Positions 1 through 6,453 of a DNA stretch of 14,482 bases are shown piece by piece. Position numbers and translations under genes: made by a program. Source of the stretch: Spirochaetaceae bacterium. GTDB lineage: Bacteria; Spirochaetota; Spirochaetia; Treponematales; Breznakiellaceae. The stretch covers positions 1 to 14,482 of the forward strand of contig JAISOO010000067.1 in the NCBI GenBank assembly GCA_031275595.1, read 5' to 3'. Position 1 is the first letter of the stretch, and every line of letters begins with the position of its first letter. The notes under the pieces are model-generated. The model searched no databases, had not been told where the DNA came from, and was given only the letters and a program-made list of their open reading frames with translations.

Positions 1-195
1 CCGGGGAGAACACAGGCGGAAAGCAGTAACGCCCCGCACGACACCGCCGCGAGGGACAAAAAGAGGAAAAATAGGGAATGAAAGCTTAGAACGTTACGGT
101 CATTCCTCGCGCCCCGACATGGGGGGGGGTAAAAGACAAATTTTCTGCGTTGTTACAAGAAAATGAGCAGAATTGAGACGTTTAAAACCCATCAT
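1..195 (-). CDS. 5' end of an unknown membrane or exported protein, frame interrupted at a C9 tract
   Basis: On the minus strand a strong ribosome binding site (AAAGGAG) lies about 7 bases before two adjacent ATG codons at 195 and 192. The reading starts MMGFKRLNSAHFLV and reaches a run of nine C (plus-strand G, 121-129) at codon 23. As sequenced it then stops within seven codons at a TGA, giving a 31-residue peptide. If the tract were eight C, the frame would stay open to the window edge and encode a strongly hydrophobic stretch (LFFLFLSLAAVSCGALLL), like a signal peptide or first membrane helix. With ten C it stops after about a dozen codons. No other start with a ribosome binding site serves the hydrophobic frame. 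The gene could therefore be phase-variable, a fresh pseudogene, or a homopolymer sequencing error. The product is not recognised and most of it lies outside the window. Confidence 0.4.
121..129. repeat. Homopolymeric G9/C9 tract inside a coding start
   Basis: Nine consecutive G on the plus strand, read as CCC CCC CCC by the minus-strand gene. It sits exactly where the start-codon frame and the downstream open frame disagree by one base, the arrangement expected of a slipped-strand translational switch. Confidence 0.6.
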
Positions 196-236
196 GCCGC
201 ATCTCCTTTCGCGTAAAAAATACGCCAATAATGTAA

Positions 237-265
237 ACTTTACTCCATCCCCCCCAAAAATGCAA
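237..265 (-). promoter_or_regulatory. Possible promoter of the left-edge minus-strand gene, with a C7/G7 tract in its spacer
   Basis: Reading the minus strand, TTGCAT (265-260) and TAAAGT (242-237) are 17 bases apart, giving a leader of about 35 bases before the ATG at 195. Each box matches the sigma-70 consensus only moderately. The spacer holds a seven-base G run (plus-strand C, 249-255). Confidence 0.3.
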
Positions 266-290
266 GGGCAAATTCAAAAAAAGTAAAAAA

Positions 291-410
291 AGAGGCTTTC
301 CCAAAACTTCAGTTTCTGGGAAAGCAGCCTGAGATTTATGGGAAAAAGCGGGCTTTAGACCGCTTTTTCAAGAGCATTTCCTAAAACCAGCCGGGGTTTG
401 GAAAATGCGC
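291..410 (+). repeat. Hairpin-rich intergenic repeat, copy A
   Basis: About 120 bp made of three successive imperfect hairpins: GCTTTCCC/GGGAAAGC (295-325), AAAAAGCGG/CCGCTTTTT (343-368), and a longer one at 372-410. It is nearly the reverse complement of 2634-2752: ungapped alignment by eye shows about ten differences, with a 37-base identical core (A 342-378). It lies between the left-edge gene and the argR promoter. It has no coding capacity, and I see no target duplications. It could act as a terminator or mRNA-stability element; the family is not recognised by name. Confidence 0.75.
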
Positions 411-440
411 TACCGTTTACTTGCAAAAATTATCCCGCTA

Positions 441-469
441 TTGTATATTTATGCAGGGATGGGGATAAT
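441..469 (+). promoter_or_regulatory. argR promoter
   Basis: TTGTAT (441-446) and GATAAT (464-469) are separated by 17 bases; the -10 box matches consensus at five of six positions, the -35 at three of six. Transcription would start near 476, giving a leader of about 74 bases. The promoter is covered by the two ARG boxes. Confidence 0.5.
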
Positions 470-475
470 TATTCG
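442..475 (+). promoter_or_regulatory. Tandem ARG boxes (ArgR operator)
   Basis: Compared with the core consensus TGAATWWWWATTCA, TGTATATTTATGCA (442-455) matches 12 of 14 positions and GGGATAATTATTCG (462-475) matches 11 of 14. Their centres are 20 bp apart, the kind of spacing known for paired boxes bound by one ArgR hexamer. A third, weak match (9 of 14) lies another 20 bp upstream at 422-435. The boxes overlap both promoter elements, which fits autorepression. Confidence 0.6.
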
Positions 476-499
476 TAATTGAGCCGGATTTTAGCGCCC

Positions 500-538
500 G
501 GTTCGTTTTGGAACCAGTTTAATTACCCCCGGGGTAAT
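500..538 (+). promoter_or_regulatory. Two inverted repeats in the argR leader
   Basis: GGTTC/GAACC (500-504 and 511-515) is followed by ATTACCCCCGGGGTAAT (522-538), a perfect inverted repeat with 8-base arms around one central base. The second ends two bases before the GGAG ribosome binding site at 541-544. Either could fold in mRNA and affect ribosome access, or the second could be a DNA operator. Confidence 0.4.
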
Positions 539-549
539 ATGGAGTAATT

Positions 550-1023
550 GTGAAGGAACGCTTGGCTCGTTTAAAAACGGTCCGTAAACTGATCAAGACC
601 TATCGAATTGAGTCTCAAGAAACCCTTTTGGGGCATTTGCAAAAAGAAGGATTTATTGTTACCCAGGCAACCCTTTCCCGGGATCTAAAGCTCCTCAAGG
701 TAGGTAAGATCTCCGATGGCCATAACGGGTATGTGTACTCCCTGCCTGGAGAGGATGAGCGGCAAGAGACCGAACGGACCTACATCCATGATTTTCTTCG
801 GGGGTATGTTTCTATTGAATGGTCCGGAAATATGGTGGTGATCAAAACCTATTCGGGTCATTCCGATTCGGTTGCTCTGGCGGTGGATAACTTAAGCCTG
901 GACGATGTACTGGGAACCATCGCGGGAAGGGACAACACGGTTTTTGTATGCCTCCGGGAAGGTATAACCGGAGAGGATTTTATACGCCGGATGAAAGAGA
1001 GTATTCCTGAGCTGGAAGATTAA
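550..1023 (+). CDS. argR: Arginine repressor (ArgR/AhrC family)
   Basis: A 157-residue DNA-binding regulator, the usual ArgR length. ArgR hexamers bind arginine and control arginine synthesis or catabolism genes. The winged helix-turn-helix spans about residues 5-65, with the family signature SQETLLGHLQKEG...VTQATLSRDL (22-46). The C-terminal oligomerisation and arginine-binding domain spans about 85-155 and carries GTIAGRDNT (122-130). In well-studied members this motif contains two adjacent aspartates (GDDT) that contact arginine; here one acidic residue is lost and there is an extra residue, so effector response may differ. The start is GTG, chosen because GGAG lies five bases upstream. 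ARG boxes in its promoter suggest autoregulation. pgi follows 15 bases later and is probably co-transcribed. Confidence 0.9.
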   Translation: MKERLARLKTVRKLIKTYRIESQETLLGHLQKEGFIVTQATLSRDLKLLKVGKISDGHNGYVYSLPGEDERQETERTYIHDFLRGYVSIEWSGNMVVIKTYSGHSDSVALAVDNLSLDDVLGTIAGRDNTVFVCLREGITGEDFIRRMKESIPELED

Positions 1024-1038
1024 CGGAGAAAAGGGATT

Positions 1039-2631
1039 ATGAACTATAACAATTTTGATAAGCTCGCTGCTTATAAGCGGCTTTTGGATCTTGCGCCCCG
1101 GGGAAAGGGCTTTGATTTCGCTTCCCAACTTACCGCGGAACGGGTAAGGAAGGCGGTGGTCCCCCTGGCTGCGGGACTTACCTATTCCTGGGCCGCAAAA
1201 GCGGTGGACGCTCCCGTGCTAGAGGCCCTCCAAGCTCTGGCGGATGAGCAGGAGCTTATGGAAAAGTACCAGGCGGTGATTGACGGGGAAACGGTGAATA
1301 CCGGGGAAAACCGGAAGGTCCTCCACCACCTGCTTCGGGGGCAATTGGGAAGACCGGTTTTACATGAAGGGAAGAACCTGGGGGAATTTTACGCCCTTGA
1401 GCTTGAGCGGTTTTCCTCTTTTGCCGCCGCGGTCCATGCCGGTACAATCCGGGGCTCAACGGGAAAGGCCTTTACCACGGCGGTACAGATCGGTATAGGC
1501 GGGTCGGATCTGGGTCCCCGGGCCCTGTATCTTGCCCTGGAAAATTGGGCCGCCGCAGAGGGGAAAGGACATTTGCAGGCGAAATTTATTTCCAATGTGG
1601 ATCCCGATGACGCTTCCCAGGCAGCCGCCTCTTGTACCCTGGAAGAGACCATCTTTGTTCTGGTTTCTAAAAGCGGTACCACCCAGGAAACCCTGGCAAA
1701 CGAACTTTTCGTCAAGGATAAACTCATCACTGTAGGGCTGGATCCTAGTAAACATATAGTAGCGGTGACCAGTGAATCCAGTCCCCTGGCCCATAACCCC
1801 GCATACCTGGATTCATTTTACATTGATGATTTTATTGGCGGCCGGTATTCTTCTACCTCCGCGGTAGGGGGGGTAATCCTTTCCTTGGCCTTTGGACCGG
1901 AAGTGTTTAAGCAACTCCTGGCCGGCGCCCATGAGGCGGATAAAAACGCCCTGGAACCGAAGGTCCTCGCCAACGCCGCCCTGTTGGATGCCCTTATCGG
2001 CGTGTGGGAACGGAATTTTCTGGGGTACCCCTATACGGCTATCCTTCCCTACAGTCAGGCCCTTTCCCGGTTCCCCGCCCATCTCCAGCAGCTTGATATG
2101 GAGTCCAACGGCAAGAGGGTCAACCGGGAGGGCCTTCCTGTGTCCTATTCCACCGGACCCGTGGTTTTTGGAGAACCCGGTACCAATGGCCAGCATTCTT
2201 TCTATCAGCTCCTTCATCAGGGGACGGATATCGTGCCGCTGCAGTTTGTGGGTTTTACCGAAAGTCAGCGGAGGGATGATGTGAAAGTGGATGGATCCGT
2301 GAGTCAGACTAAACTTAAGGCGAACCTGGCGGCTCAGATAGTTGCCTTTGCCAAGGGCAAGACCGACCCGAACCGGAACAAGGAATTCCTTGGGGGCCGT
2401 CCCTCCAGTCTCATCTACGGCAAACGCCTTACCCCGCAAGCCTTGGGGGCCCTCCTCGCCCATTTTGAAAACAAGGTCATGTTCCAGGGTTTTGTCTGGA
2501 ATATCAACAGTTTTGATCAGGAGGGGGTACAGTTGGGAAAGGTCCTCACCAAAAAGGTCTTGGCGGCGAAGGCCGGTGGTAATTCCGGGGATTCCACCCT
2601 GGATGCCTATAGCGAGATTTTAGGGATATAA
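1039..2631 (+). CDS. pgi: Glucose-6-phosphate isomerase
   Basis: A cytoplasmic glycolytic enzyme interconverting glucose 6-phosphate and fructose 6-phosphate. The 530-residue length is typical of the long bacterial/eukaryotic form. Family motifs appear in order: GIGGSDLGPRAL (152-163), the sugar-phosphate-binding SKSGTTQETL (210-219), GGRYSSTSAVG (267-277), MESNGKRVN with the expected catalytic glutamate at 355, GQHSFYQLLHQGTDIVP with histidine 386, and EGVQLGKVL with lysine 501. All key residues look intact. The ATG is preceded by GGAG and AAAGGG. It follows argR closely and has no promoter of its own that I can see, so the ARG boxes may also govern it. Repeat copy B begins three bases after its stop and may supply the transcript end. 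Confidence 0.97.
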   Translation: MNYNNFDKLAAYKRLLDLAPRGKGFDFASQLTAERVRKAVVPLAAGLTYSWAAKAVDAPVLEALQALADEQELMEKYQAVIDGETVNTGENRKVLHHLLRGQLGRPVLHEGKNLGEFYALELERFSSFAAAVHAGTIRGSTGKAFTTAVQIGIGGSDLGPRALYLALENWAAAEGKGHLQAKFISNVDPDDASQAAASCTLEETIFVLVSKSGTTQETLANELFVKDKLITVGLDPSKHIVAVTSESSPLAHNPAYLDSFYIDDFIGGRYSSTSAVGGVILSLAFGPEVFKQLLAGAHEADKNALEPKVLANAALLDALIGVWERNFLGYPYTAILPYSQALSRFPAHLQQLDMESNGKRVNREGLPVSYSTGPVVFGEPGTNGQHSFYQLLHQGTDIVPLQFVGFTESQRRDDVKVDGSVSQTKLKANLAAQIVAFAKGKTDPNRNKEFLGGRPSSLIYGKRLTPQALGALLAHFENKVMFQGFVWNINSFDQEGVQLGKVLTKKVLAAKAGGNSGDSTLDAYSEILGI

Positions 2632-2633
2632 AT

Positions 2634-2752
2634 GAGCATTTCCCAAAACCCGGTTGGTTTTAGGAAATGCTCTTGAAAAAGCGGTCTAAAGCCCACTTTT
2701 TCCCATAAACCTAAGGTTGCTTTCCCAAAAACTGACGTTTTGGGAAAGCCTC
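2634..2752 (-). repeat. Hairpin-rich intergenic repeat, copy B (inverted relative to copy A)
   Basis: The three-hairpin element of copy A in opposite orientation. Its first hairpin, GAGCATTTCC with GGAAATGCTC, has long, nearly perfect arms (2634-2672). The second (GAAAAAGCGG, 2675-2684, pairing with CACTTTTTC) and third (GCTTTCCCAAAA with TTTTGGGAAAGC) follow. Being directly behind pgi it could act as an unconventional terminator or 3' stabiliser, although no classical U-run follows. Confidence 0.75.
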
Positions 2753-2773
2753 AAATTAAAGGAAGGGGAATAT

Positions 2774-3340
2774 ATGAACCAGAAAGGGGTGATTTCTGGG
2801 GGTAAGGGCTGGATAGAAAGGGATATTCGGGAATTTCCCGGTTCTCCTGCGGCCCGGATTGGGGATGAATGGATGCTTATCGCCGCAGGAAATCTCAAGG
2901 AGGGGAAGGATAATTGGAATACCATGACCGCTTCTTGGGGAGGGCTTGGGGTGCTTTGGGGCCGGAATGTGGCTTTTATGTTTATCCGGCCAATACGGTA
3001 TACCTTTGGTTTCGTCAATGCCGCTTCCCTCTTTAGTCTTTGTTTTTTTAACCCAACCTACCGAAAAACCCTGGAGTTCTGCGGATCTCGTACGGGCCGG
3101 GATACGGATAAGGCCGCCGAAACCTGCCTGACTCCCCTGGTATTCGAAGAAGGTAATGCCGCCGGCGGTATCGGCTTTAAGGAAGCGTCGGAAGTTATGG
3201 TTTGCCGTAAACTGTATACCCACGATTTTGATCCCGCCGGTTTTTTGGCTCCATTCATCGAAACAAACTATCCGGGGAAGGATTACCACCGGATGTTTAT
3301 CGGGGAGGTTTTGGCTTTACAGGTAAATCAGGGAACATGA
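2774..3340 (+). CDS. Flavin reductase-like (FMN-binding split-barrel) protein
   Basis: A 188-residue protein of the flavin reductase-like/flavoredoxin family, whose members bind FMN and reduce flavin or pass electrons; the physiological partner cannot be told from sequence. Recognisable pieces are DNWNTMTASWGGLGVLWG (about 51-68) and FIRPIRYTFGFVN, typical of the FMN-phosphate-binding region, then CGSRTGRDTDKAAET (about 103-117), matching the family's SGRDxDK segment. The ATG at 2774 is chosen because AAGGAAGGGG precedes it; an in-frame upstream start at 2717 would lie inside repeat copy B. The gene stands alone between that repeat and the convergent peptidase gene, whose stop is 12 bases beyond its own. 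Confidence 0.8.
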   Translation: MNQKGVISGGKGWIERDIREFPGSPAARIGDEWMLIAAGNLKEGKDNWNTMTASWGGLGVLWGRNVAFMFIRPIRYTFGFVNAASLFSLCFFNPTYRKTLEFCGSRTGRDTDKAAETCLTPLVFEEGNAAGGIGFKEASEVMVCRKLYTHDFDPAGFLAPFIETNYPGKDYHRMFIGEVLALQVNQGT

Positions 3341-3352
3341 CCCCGCCGATTT

Positions 3353-4279
3353 TCATTTTTTGCTCAAGGCGCAGGCAAAACGTACCACCCGGGAAAAATG
3401 TTCCGGGGTAAGCCGGGGATAACTATCCGCGGGGCTGTTGAGGCAGCGCCAGGTTTCGGGAATTAAATGCCGGTCATAGTTTTTCTGTATCTCCCGGTTT
3501 ACCAGAGCCTGGTCAAGGCCGGGTTTGTTCCGTAGGAGGGAAATAAAGGGGCCCGCTTCCTTACCGGGGAGCACCGTGATGGTCTGGGCGGGAATGCCCG
3601 CCCGTAGAAAGCCCGCATCGTCGGAAAAGGGGGTTGGCAAGAGCAGTACCTTATCCATTTGAAGTTCCCTGGTTGTTTCCAAGGCTAAGTTTCTCAGCTG
3701 CTGTACCGCCTGCCTTGTTTTAATTATCCCCATCCCTTTTTCGTTTTTCATCAGATGATCGGCGGTGGTGGAAATAATGAGGGTGTCCCCGGTACCGCAG
3801 GCATCGAATATGAAAAATCGCCCCCCTCCAAGGCCGGCTTGCCGTAACCCCATGGCAAGGGTATAGGCCCCCTGACGTTTGATCCCTTCGTCTTGGGTTA
3901 ATTCTTCTTTGTCCGTAAAGATAATAATCCAGTTCTTATCCTTTTTTTGCCTTAGTTTCATGGCAGTTTCTATAAGGAGAAATACCGCGGCGCTGTTATC
4001 GTTTGCGCCGGGGCTGTCCGTTGCCCGGTCATAATGGGCGACCAGCACGATGGGGACAGGGCTCGCTTGGAAAACCGGACTATTCTGGCCTTTCGGCGAG
4101 ACCTGTCCCTCTTGAGCCGGAAAAACCATAAAATGCCGGTTCCCTGCAATAGCAAGGGTTGACCGCCGTAGGCTTAATTTATCCAGCAGGGCGCTCAAAA
4201 AGGCAAACCTATCCGTTTCCGGGGCAATAAAATCTTTAAAGTAGCGGTAGGGAACTTCGGACAGGGGAGGCTTCATCAT
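3353..4279 (-). CDS. M28-type zinc aminopeptidase-like protein
   Basis: A 308-residue protein with the M28 aminopeptidase layout. Likely metal ligands are histidine 82 in AHYDRA, aspartate 94 in GANDNSAA, the glutamate pair 125-126 in FTDKEEL and an acidic residue in IFDACGTGD (157-165) or SDDAGF (219-224). The C-terminal ligand, normally histidine in an HTPAD-like motif, appears as asparagine in CLNSPADS (279-286). One zinc site may therefore be altered, or the protein may have lost hydrolase activity. No signal peptide is evident. The ATG at 4279 forms an ATGA overlap with the stop of the preceding pyridoxal-kinase remnant, suggesting translational coupling. A GTG at 4288 would add three residues, and neither start has a clear ribosome binding site. 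The substrate is unknown. Confidence 0.75.
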   Translation of the reverse strand: MMKPPLSEVPYRYFKDFIAPETDRFAFLSALLDKLSLRRSTLAIAGNRHFMVFPAQEGQVSPKGQNSPVFQASPVPIVLVAHYDRATDSPGANDNSAAVFLLIETAMKLRQKKDKNWIIIFTDKEELTQDEGIKRQGAYTLAMGLRQAGLGGGRFFIFDACGTGDTLIISTTADHLMKNEKGMGIIKTRQAVQQLRNLALETTRELQMDKVLLLPTPFSDDAGFLRAGIPAQTITVLPGKEAGPFISLLRNKPGLDQALVNREIQKNYDRHLIPETWRCLNSPADSYPRLTPEHFSRVVRFACALSKK

Positions 4280-4467
4280 TGGGGCCACGAGAGCCGTACC
4301 GCATCAAAGGACCGGGAAGGGCTGTTTAATTCATTTTGAGCCGCTATGATACAGAGTTCCTGGCTGTGGGCTTTAAAGGCGGCTTCCATAATTCCGTAAA
4401 CTGACGCCGCGGCGCGGTTTTCCGCATATCCATAACATACAGGGGACTGTATTGATAAAATCGCCAC
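4276..4467 (-). pseudogene. Pyridoxal kinase remnant: N- and C-terminal ends joined in frame
   Basis: An open 63-codon frame starting with GTG behind a strong ribosome binding site (AAGGAAGG). Residues 1-20 (AILSIQSPVCYGYAENRAAA) resemble the first strand and substrate loop of PdxY/PdxK pyridoxal kinases, which begin like ILAIQSHVVYGHAGNSAA. Residues 22-58 (SVYGIMEA...ELCIIAAQNEL...FDAVRL) resemble the last 37 or so residues of the same family, which end like AVYEIM...ELQVVAAQDRI...FSATKL. The middle, about 220 residues including the ATP site, is missing, yet the junction stays in frame. It lies in a GCCGCGGCG run, which suggests deletion between short repeats. It cannot be an active kinase. 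It may persist because its translation feeds the overlapping peptidase gene. The comparison is from memory of family sequences, not a search. Confidence 0.65.
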
Positions 4468-4521
4468 CGGTTACCTTCCTTGTTGTATTTTAAAACCACC
4501 CGCAGGTATAAAGATCCGCCC

Positions 4522-5445
4522 TTATGACGGCCGCCGGTATATCAACTTGTGGAACAGGGCGGTAATAAACTGCAGGAATTTTCCCCTGTCTTTTCCGTAT
4601 GTTTGAGAGAAATCCCTGGCCGCATCGGGAATGGAATAATGGACACCGTATTTTTTTTTCAAAAAATCCCAATGTTTAACGATCCAGACATAAAGATCCC
4701 CCGGGGTTCTGCCGGGAAAATTAAGATAAAGCCGCTCATCCTTGATGATTTTGATAATAGGCTCGTATACATGGTGATACCAGGATATCAGGGCATCGGA
4801 AAAGGGGATTTCCTTGGGAATACCCTGGTTAAGATAATATTTATGGACTAAAATATGGTTGTATATCACATCGTAACGTCCGGGCATACTGAAATCCAAA
4901 TCATAACAATTGGTATATTTTCCAAAATCGGTTTTTTCATAAAAAGCTTTTTTTTCTATGCCGATGATCAGTTCCCGGAGATCATCGGTGGTCATGGATG
5001 GATCAATGGTTATTTCACTGGAAAGGCTGATTACTTCCGCGTCGATCATCTCTATTCCCTGACTTTTGGCTACCGAAACCCGGTGATTTCCGTCCCGGAC
5101 AAAATAGACCCCCCCGATTTCATAAAGCTGAATGGGGGGCAAGATAATGCTTCTGATATGGGCTTCATCAACCCGAATCCAACGGGACTTGAGGTGATCC
5201 GATTTTGGCAGAAAATATTTGTTGAAGTCCCGGTACCGGCCTTCGCTGCCCACGATAAGATTAAGGGGGACCGTCTGCATCCCCTTGTAGGTCTGGTTTT
5301 GGGGTTTGAGAATTTCCTTCACATCATTAAAAGAAAGGAGTTTATCCTTATCGGTGTTCATAAAATGCTGAATCCGGGAAAGAATGGCCCGTCCCCGGGC
5401 CTTTGAAAAATCTTCCGTAGCTTGTATGGTAAACATATTTTTCAT
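4522..5445 (-). CDS. ParB-like (ParB/sulfiredoxin fold) protein
   Basis: A 307-residue protein with a ParB-type domain in the middle: LPPIQLYEIG (102-111) followed by YFVRDGNHRVSVAKSQG (114-130), matching the GNHR(V)xxA signature of the ParB/sulfiredoxin fold. Related proteins are often labelled transcriptional regulators; ParB-fold domains can bind nucleotides, but the function here is unknown. The C-terminal half (about 215-275) has a WYHHVYEPIIKII...FPGRTPGDLYVWI pattern that I associate with this family. No separate helix-turn-helix is obvious. ATG 5445 is chosen because GAGG lies about 8 bases upstream; it follows the phosphoesterase stop by one base. A start at 5466 would add seven residues and overlap that gene. 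The base composition is visibly more AT-rich than pgi or the TPR genes. Confidence 0.7.
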   Translation of the reverse strand: MKNMFTIQATEDFSKARGRAILSRIQHFMNTDKDKLLSFNDVKEILKPQNQTYKGMQTVPLNLIVGSEGRYRDFNKYFLPKSDHLKSRWIRVDEAHIRSIILPPIQLYEIGGVYFVRDGNHRVSVAKSQGIEMIDAEVISLSSEITIDPSMTTDDLRELIIGIEKKAFYEKTDFGKYTNCYDLDFSMPGRYDVIYNHILVHKYYLNQGIPKEIPFSDALISWYHHVYEPIIKIIKDERLYLNFPGRTPGDLYVWIVKHWDFLKKKYGVHYSIPDAARDFSQTYGKDRGKFLQFITALFHKLIYRRPS

Positions 5446-5446
5446 A

Positions 5447-6112
5447 TCATTTTTCCTCAGTTTCAATTATGTAATGACTAAAGGCATTTACTACCAGGGT
5501 TTCTTTATACCGGGTGGTTCTAAGATCCGATAAATCATAGAGGTGGATATGACCATGGATGAGATATTTAGGTTTAAAGACCCGCATGAACCATAAAAAA
5601 GCTTTGAAACCCCGATGACAAGGGTCCTCTTTGTCGTGGATGCCCAGGGGAGCGGCATGAGTCAGGAGTATATCCAGAAATCTTCCCCGAAAGATCCGGT
5701 TGATGATCAGGGTAGGAATGAGCTTTATTATTTCGAAATTCATCTGGAATTCAGTATACTGATTTTCCCCCCGATTATACCGCCTGGAGCCCCCCAGTCC
5801 GGCTATAATAAGTCCTTCCTCAATTCTTACTTTGGAGCCGATATGAACGGCCCCCGAACCGTAACCCGTGTCCTCACTTATCCAATTACGGGAAACGATC
5901 ATGCCGGATGTTTTATACCGGTACAATTCGGAAAGATTATGATTTCCAAACACAAAAAACAGGGACTTATTGAGGCTTGAAACGATAAATTCCAGATATT
6001 CCATGGGAAGATCCCCGGCACTCAGGACTACATCAATATCCTTAAAACGTTCTCTAATCGAATTTGAATACACCAGGGGATCGATATGATCGGATATACA
6101 TAATACTTTCAT
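5447..6112 (-). CDS. Calcineurin-like metallophosphoesterase
   Basis: A 221-residue cytoplasmic protein with the binuclear metallophosphoesterase motif series: GD at 33-34 (SAGDLP), GNHN at 56-59, histidine 152 in THAAP, and HGHIH at 186-190. The first motif departs from the usual D-x-H: it reads ISDHIDP (6-12), so D8 is present but the expected histidine two residues on is isoleucine, with H9 and D11 nearby. The substrate cannot be deduced; relatives hydrolyse phosphomono- or diesters. It heads the minus-strand operon, and the ParB-like gene begins one base after its stop, suggesting that the two work together. AAAAGG lies about 9-14 bases before the ATG, a weak ribosome binding site. Confidence 0.8.
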   Translation of the reverse strand: MKVLCISDHIDPLVYSNSIRERFKDIDVVLSAGDLPMEYLEFIVSSLNKSLFFVFGNHNLSELYRYKTSGMIVSRNWISEDTGYGSGAVHIGSKVRIEEGLIIAGLGGSRRYNRGENQYTEFQMNFEIIKLIPTLIINRIFRGRFLDILLTHAAPLGIHDKEDPCHRGFKAFLWFMRVFKPKYLIHGHIHLYDLSDLRTTRYKETLVVNAFSHYIIETEEK

Positions 6113-6121
6113 AATCTTTAA

Positions 6122-6236
6122 GGCCTTTTCAAAATATCAGATTTTAAACCAACCTTAGAGTTAAAAGGAAAAGCAAGCCTCAGCTCGCTTTTTTCAAAGC
6201 CTTTTTTCAAGCCAACCGAGGTTTGGCAAAGGCTCC
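6122..6236 (+). repeat. Diverged copy C of the hairpin-rich repeat
   Basis: By eye, 6147-6182 aligns with the first hairpin of copy A (AAAGGAAAAGCAAGCCTCAG against TGGGAAAGCAGCCTGAG), and 6184-6235 aligns with 360-410, including CCAACCGAGGTTTGG against CCAGCCGGGGTTTGG. The left arm of hairpin 2 is missing. Identity is perhaps 65-75%. It lies in the long leader of the phosphoesterase operon. The rest of the 396-base intergenic region (6113-6508) holds AT-rich sequence and the promoter below. Confidence 0.5.
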
Positions 6237-6453
6237 CTCGTCTAAAAATCCCCAATTTTATGGAAAAAGGCCATATTTTTTCTTTAAATTTATAAAAAAA
6301 AGGAAATGATTGTCCTAAATTCTGCCGAAAATTTACCAGCAAACTCCGATAATCCCGTAACAAGGGGGGATTTATCGATTTTGCTTTTTTGAGAACCGTT
6401 TGTATCATGGCCATGACTTTTTTCGCTTCTTTATGGTATCTTTATTATTATGA

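Noticed and set aside
1813..2463. Long minus-strand frame opposite pgi
   Set aside because: pgi is unambiguous with all catalytic motifs; the opposite frame is a by-product of its GC-rich codon use.
291..2752. Composite transposon made of argR-pgi between inverted repeats
   Set aside because: There is no transposase or visible target duplication, and a third copy lies elsewhere, so a dispersed intergenic repeat explains the copies better.
4549..5406. Long plus-strand frames opposite the ParB-like gene
   Set aside because: They lie antisense to a gene with a clear ParB motif and show no recognisable domain or start signal.
6118..6414. Open minus-strand frame of 98 codons ending five bases before the phosphoesterase gene
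   Set aside because: Its C-terminal third is the translation of repeat copy C, there is no ribosome binding site, and the sequence resembles no family. A small leader protein is not fully excluded because a promoter lies just upstream.
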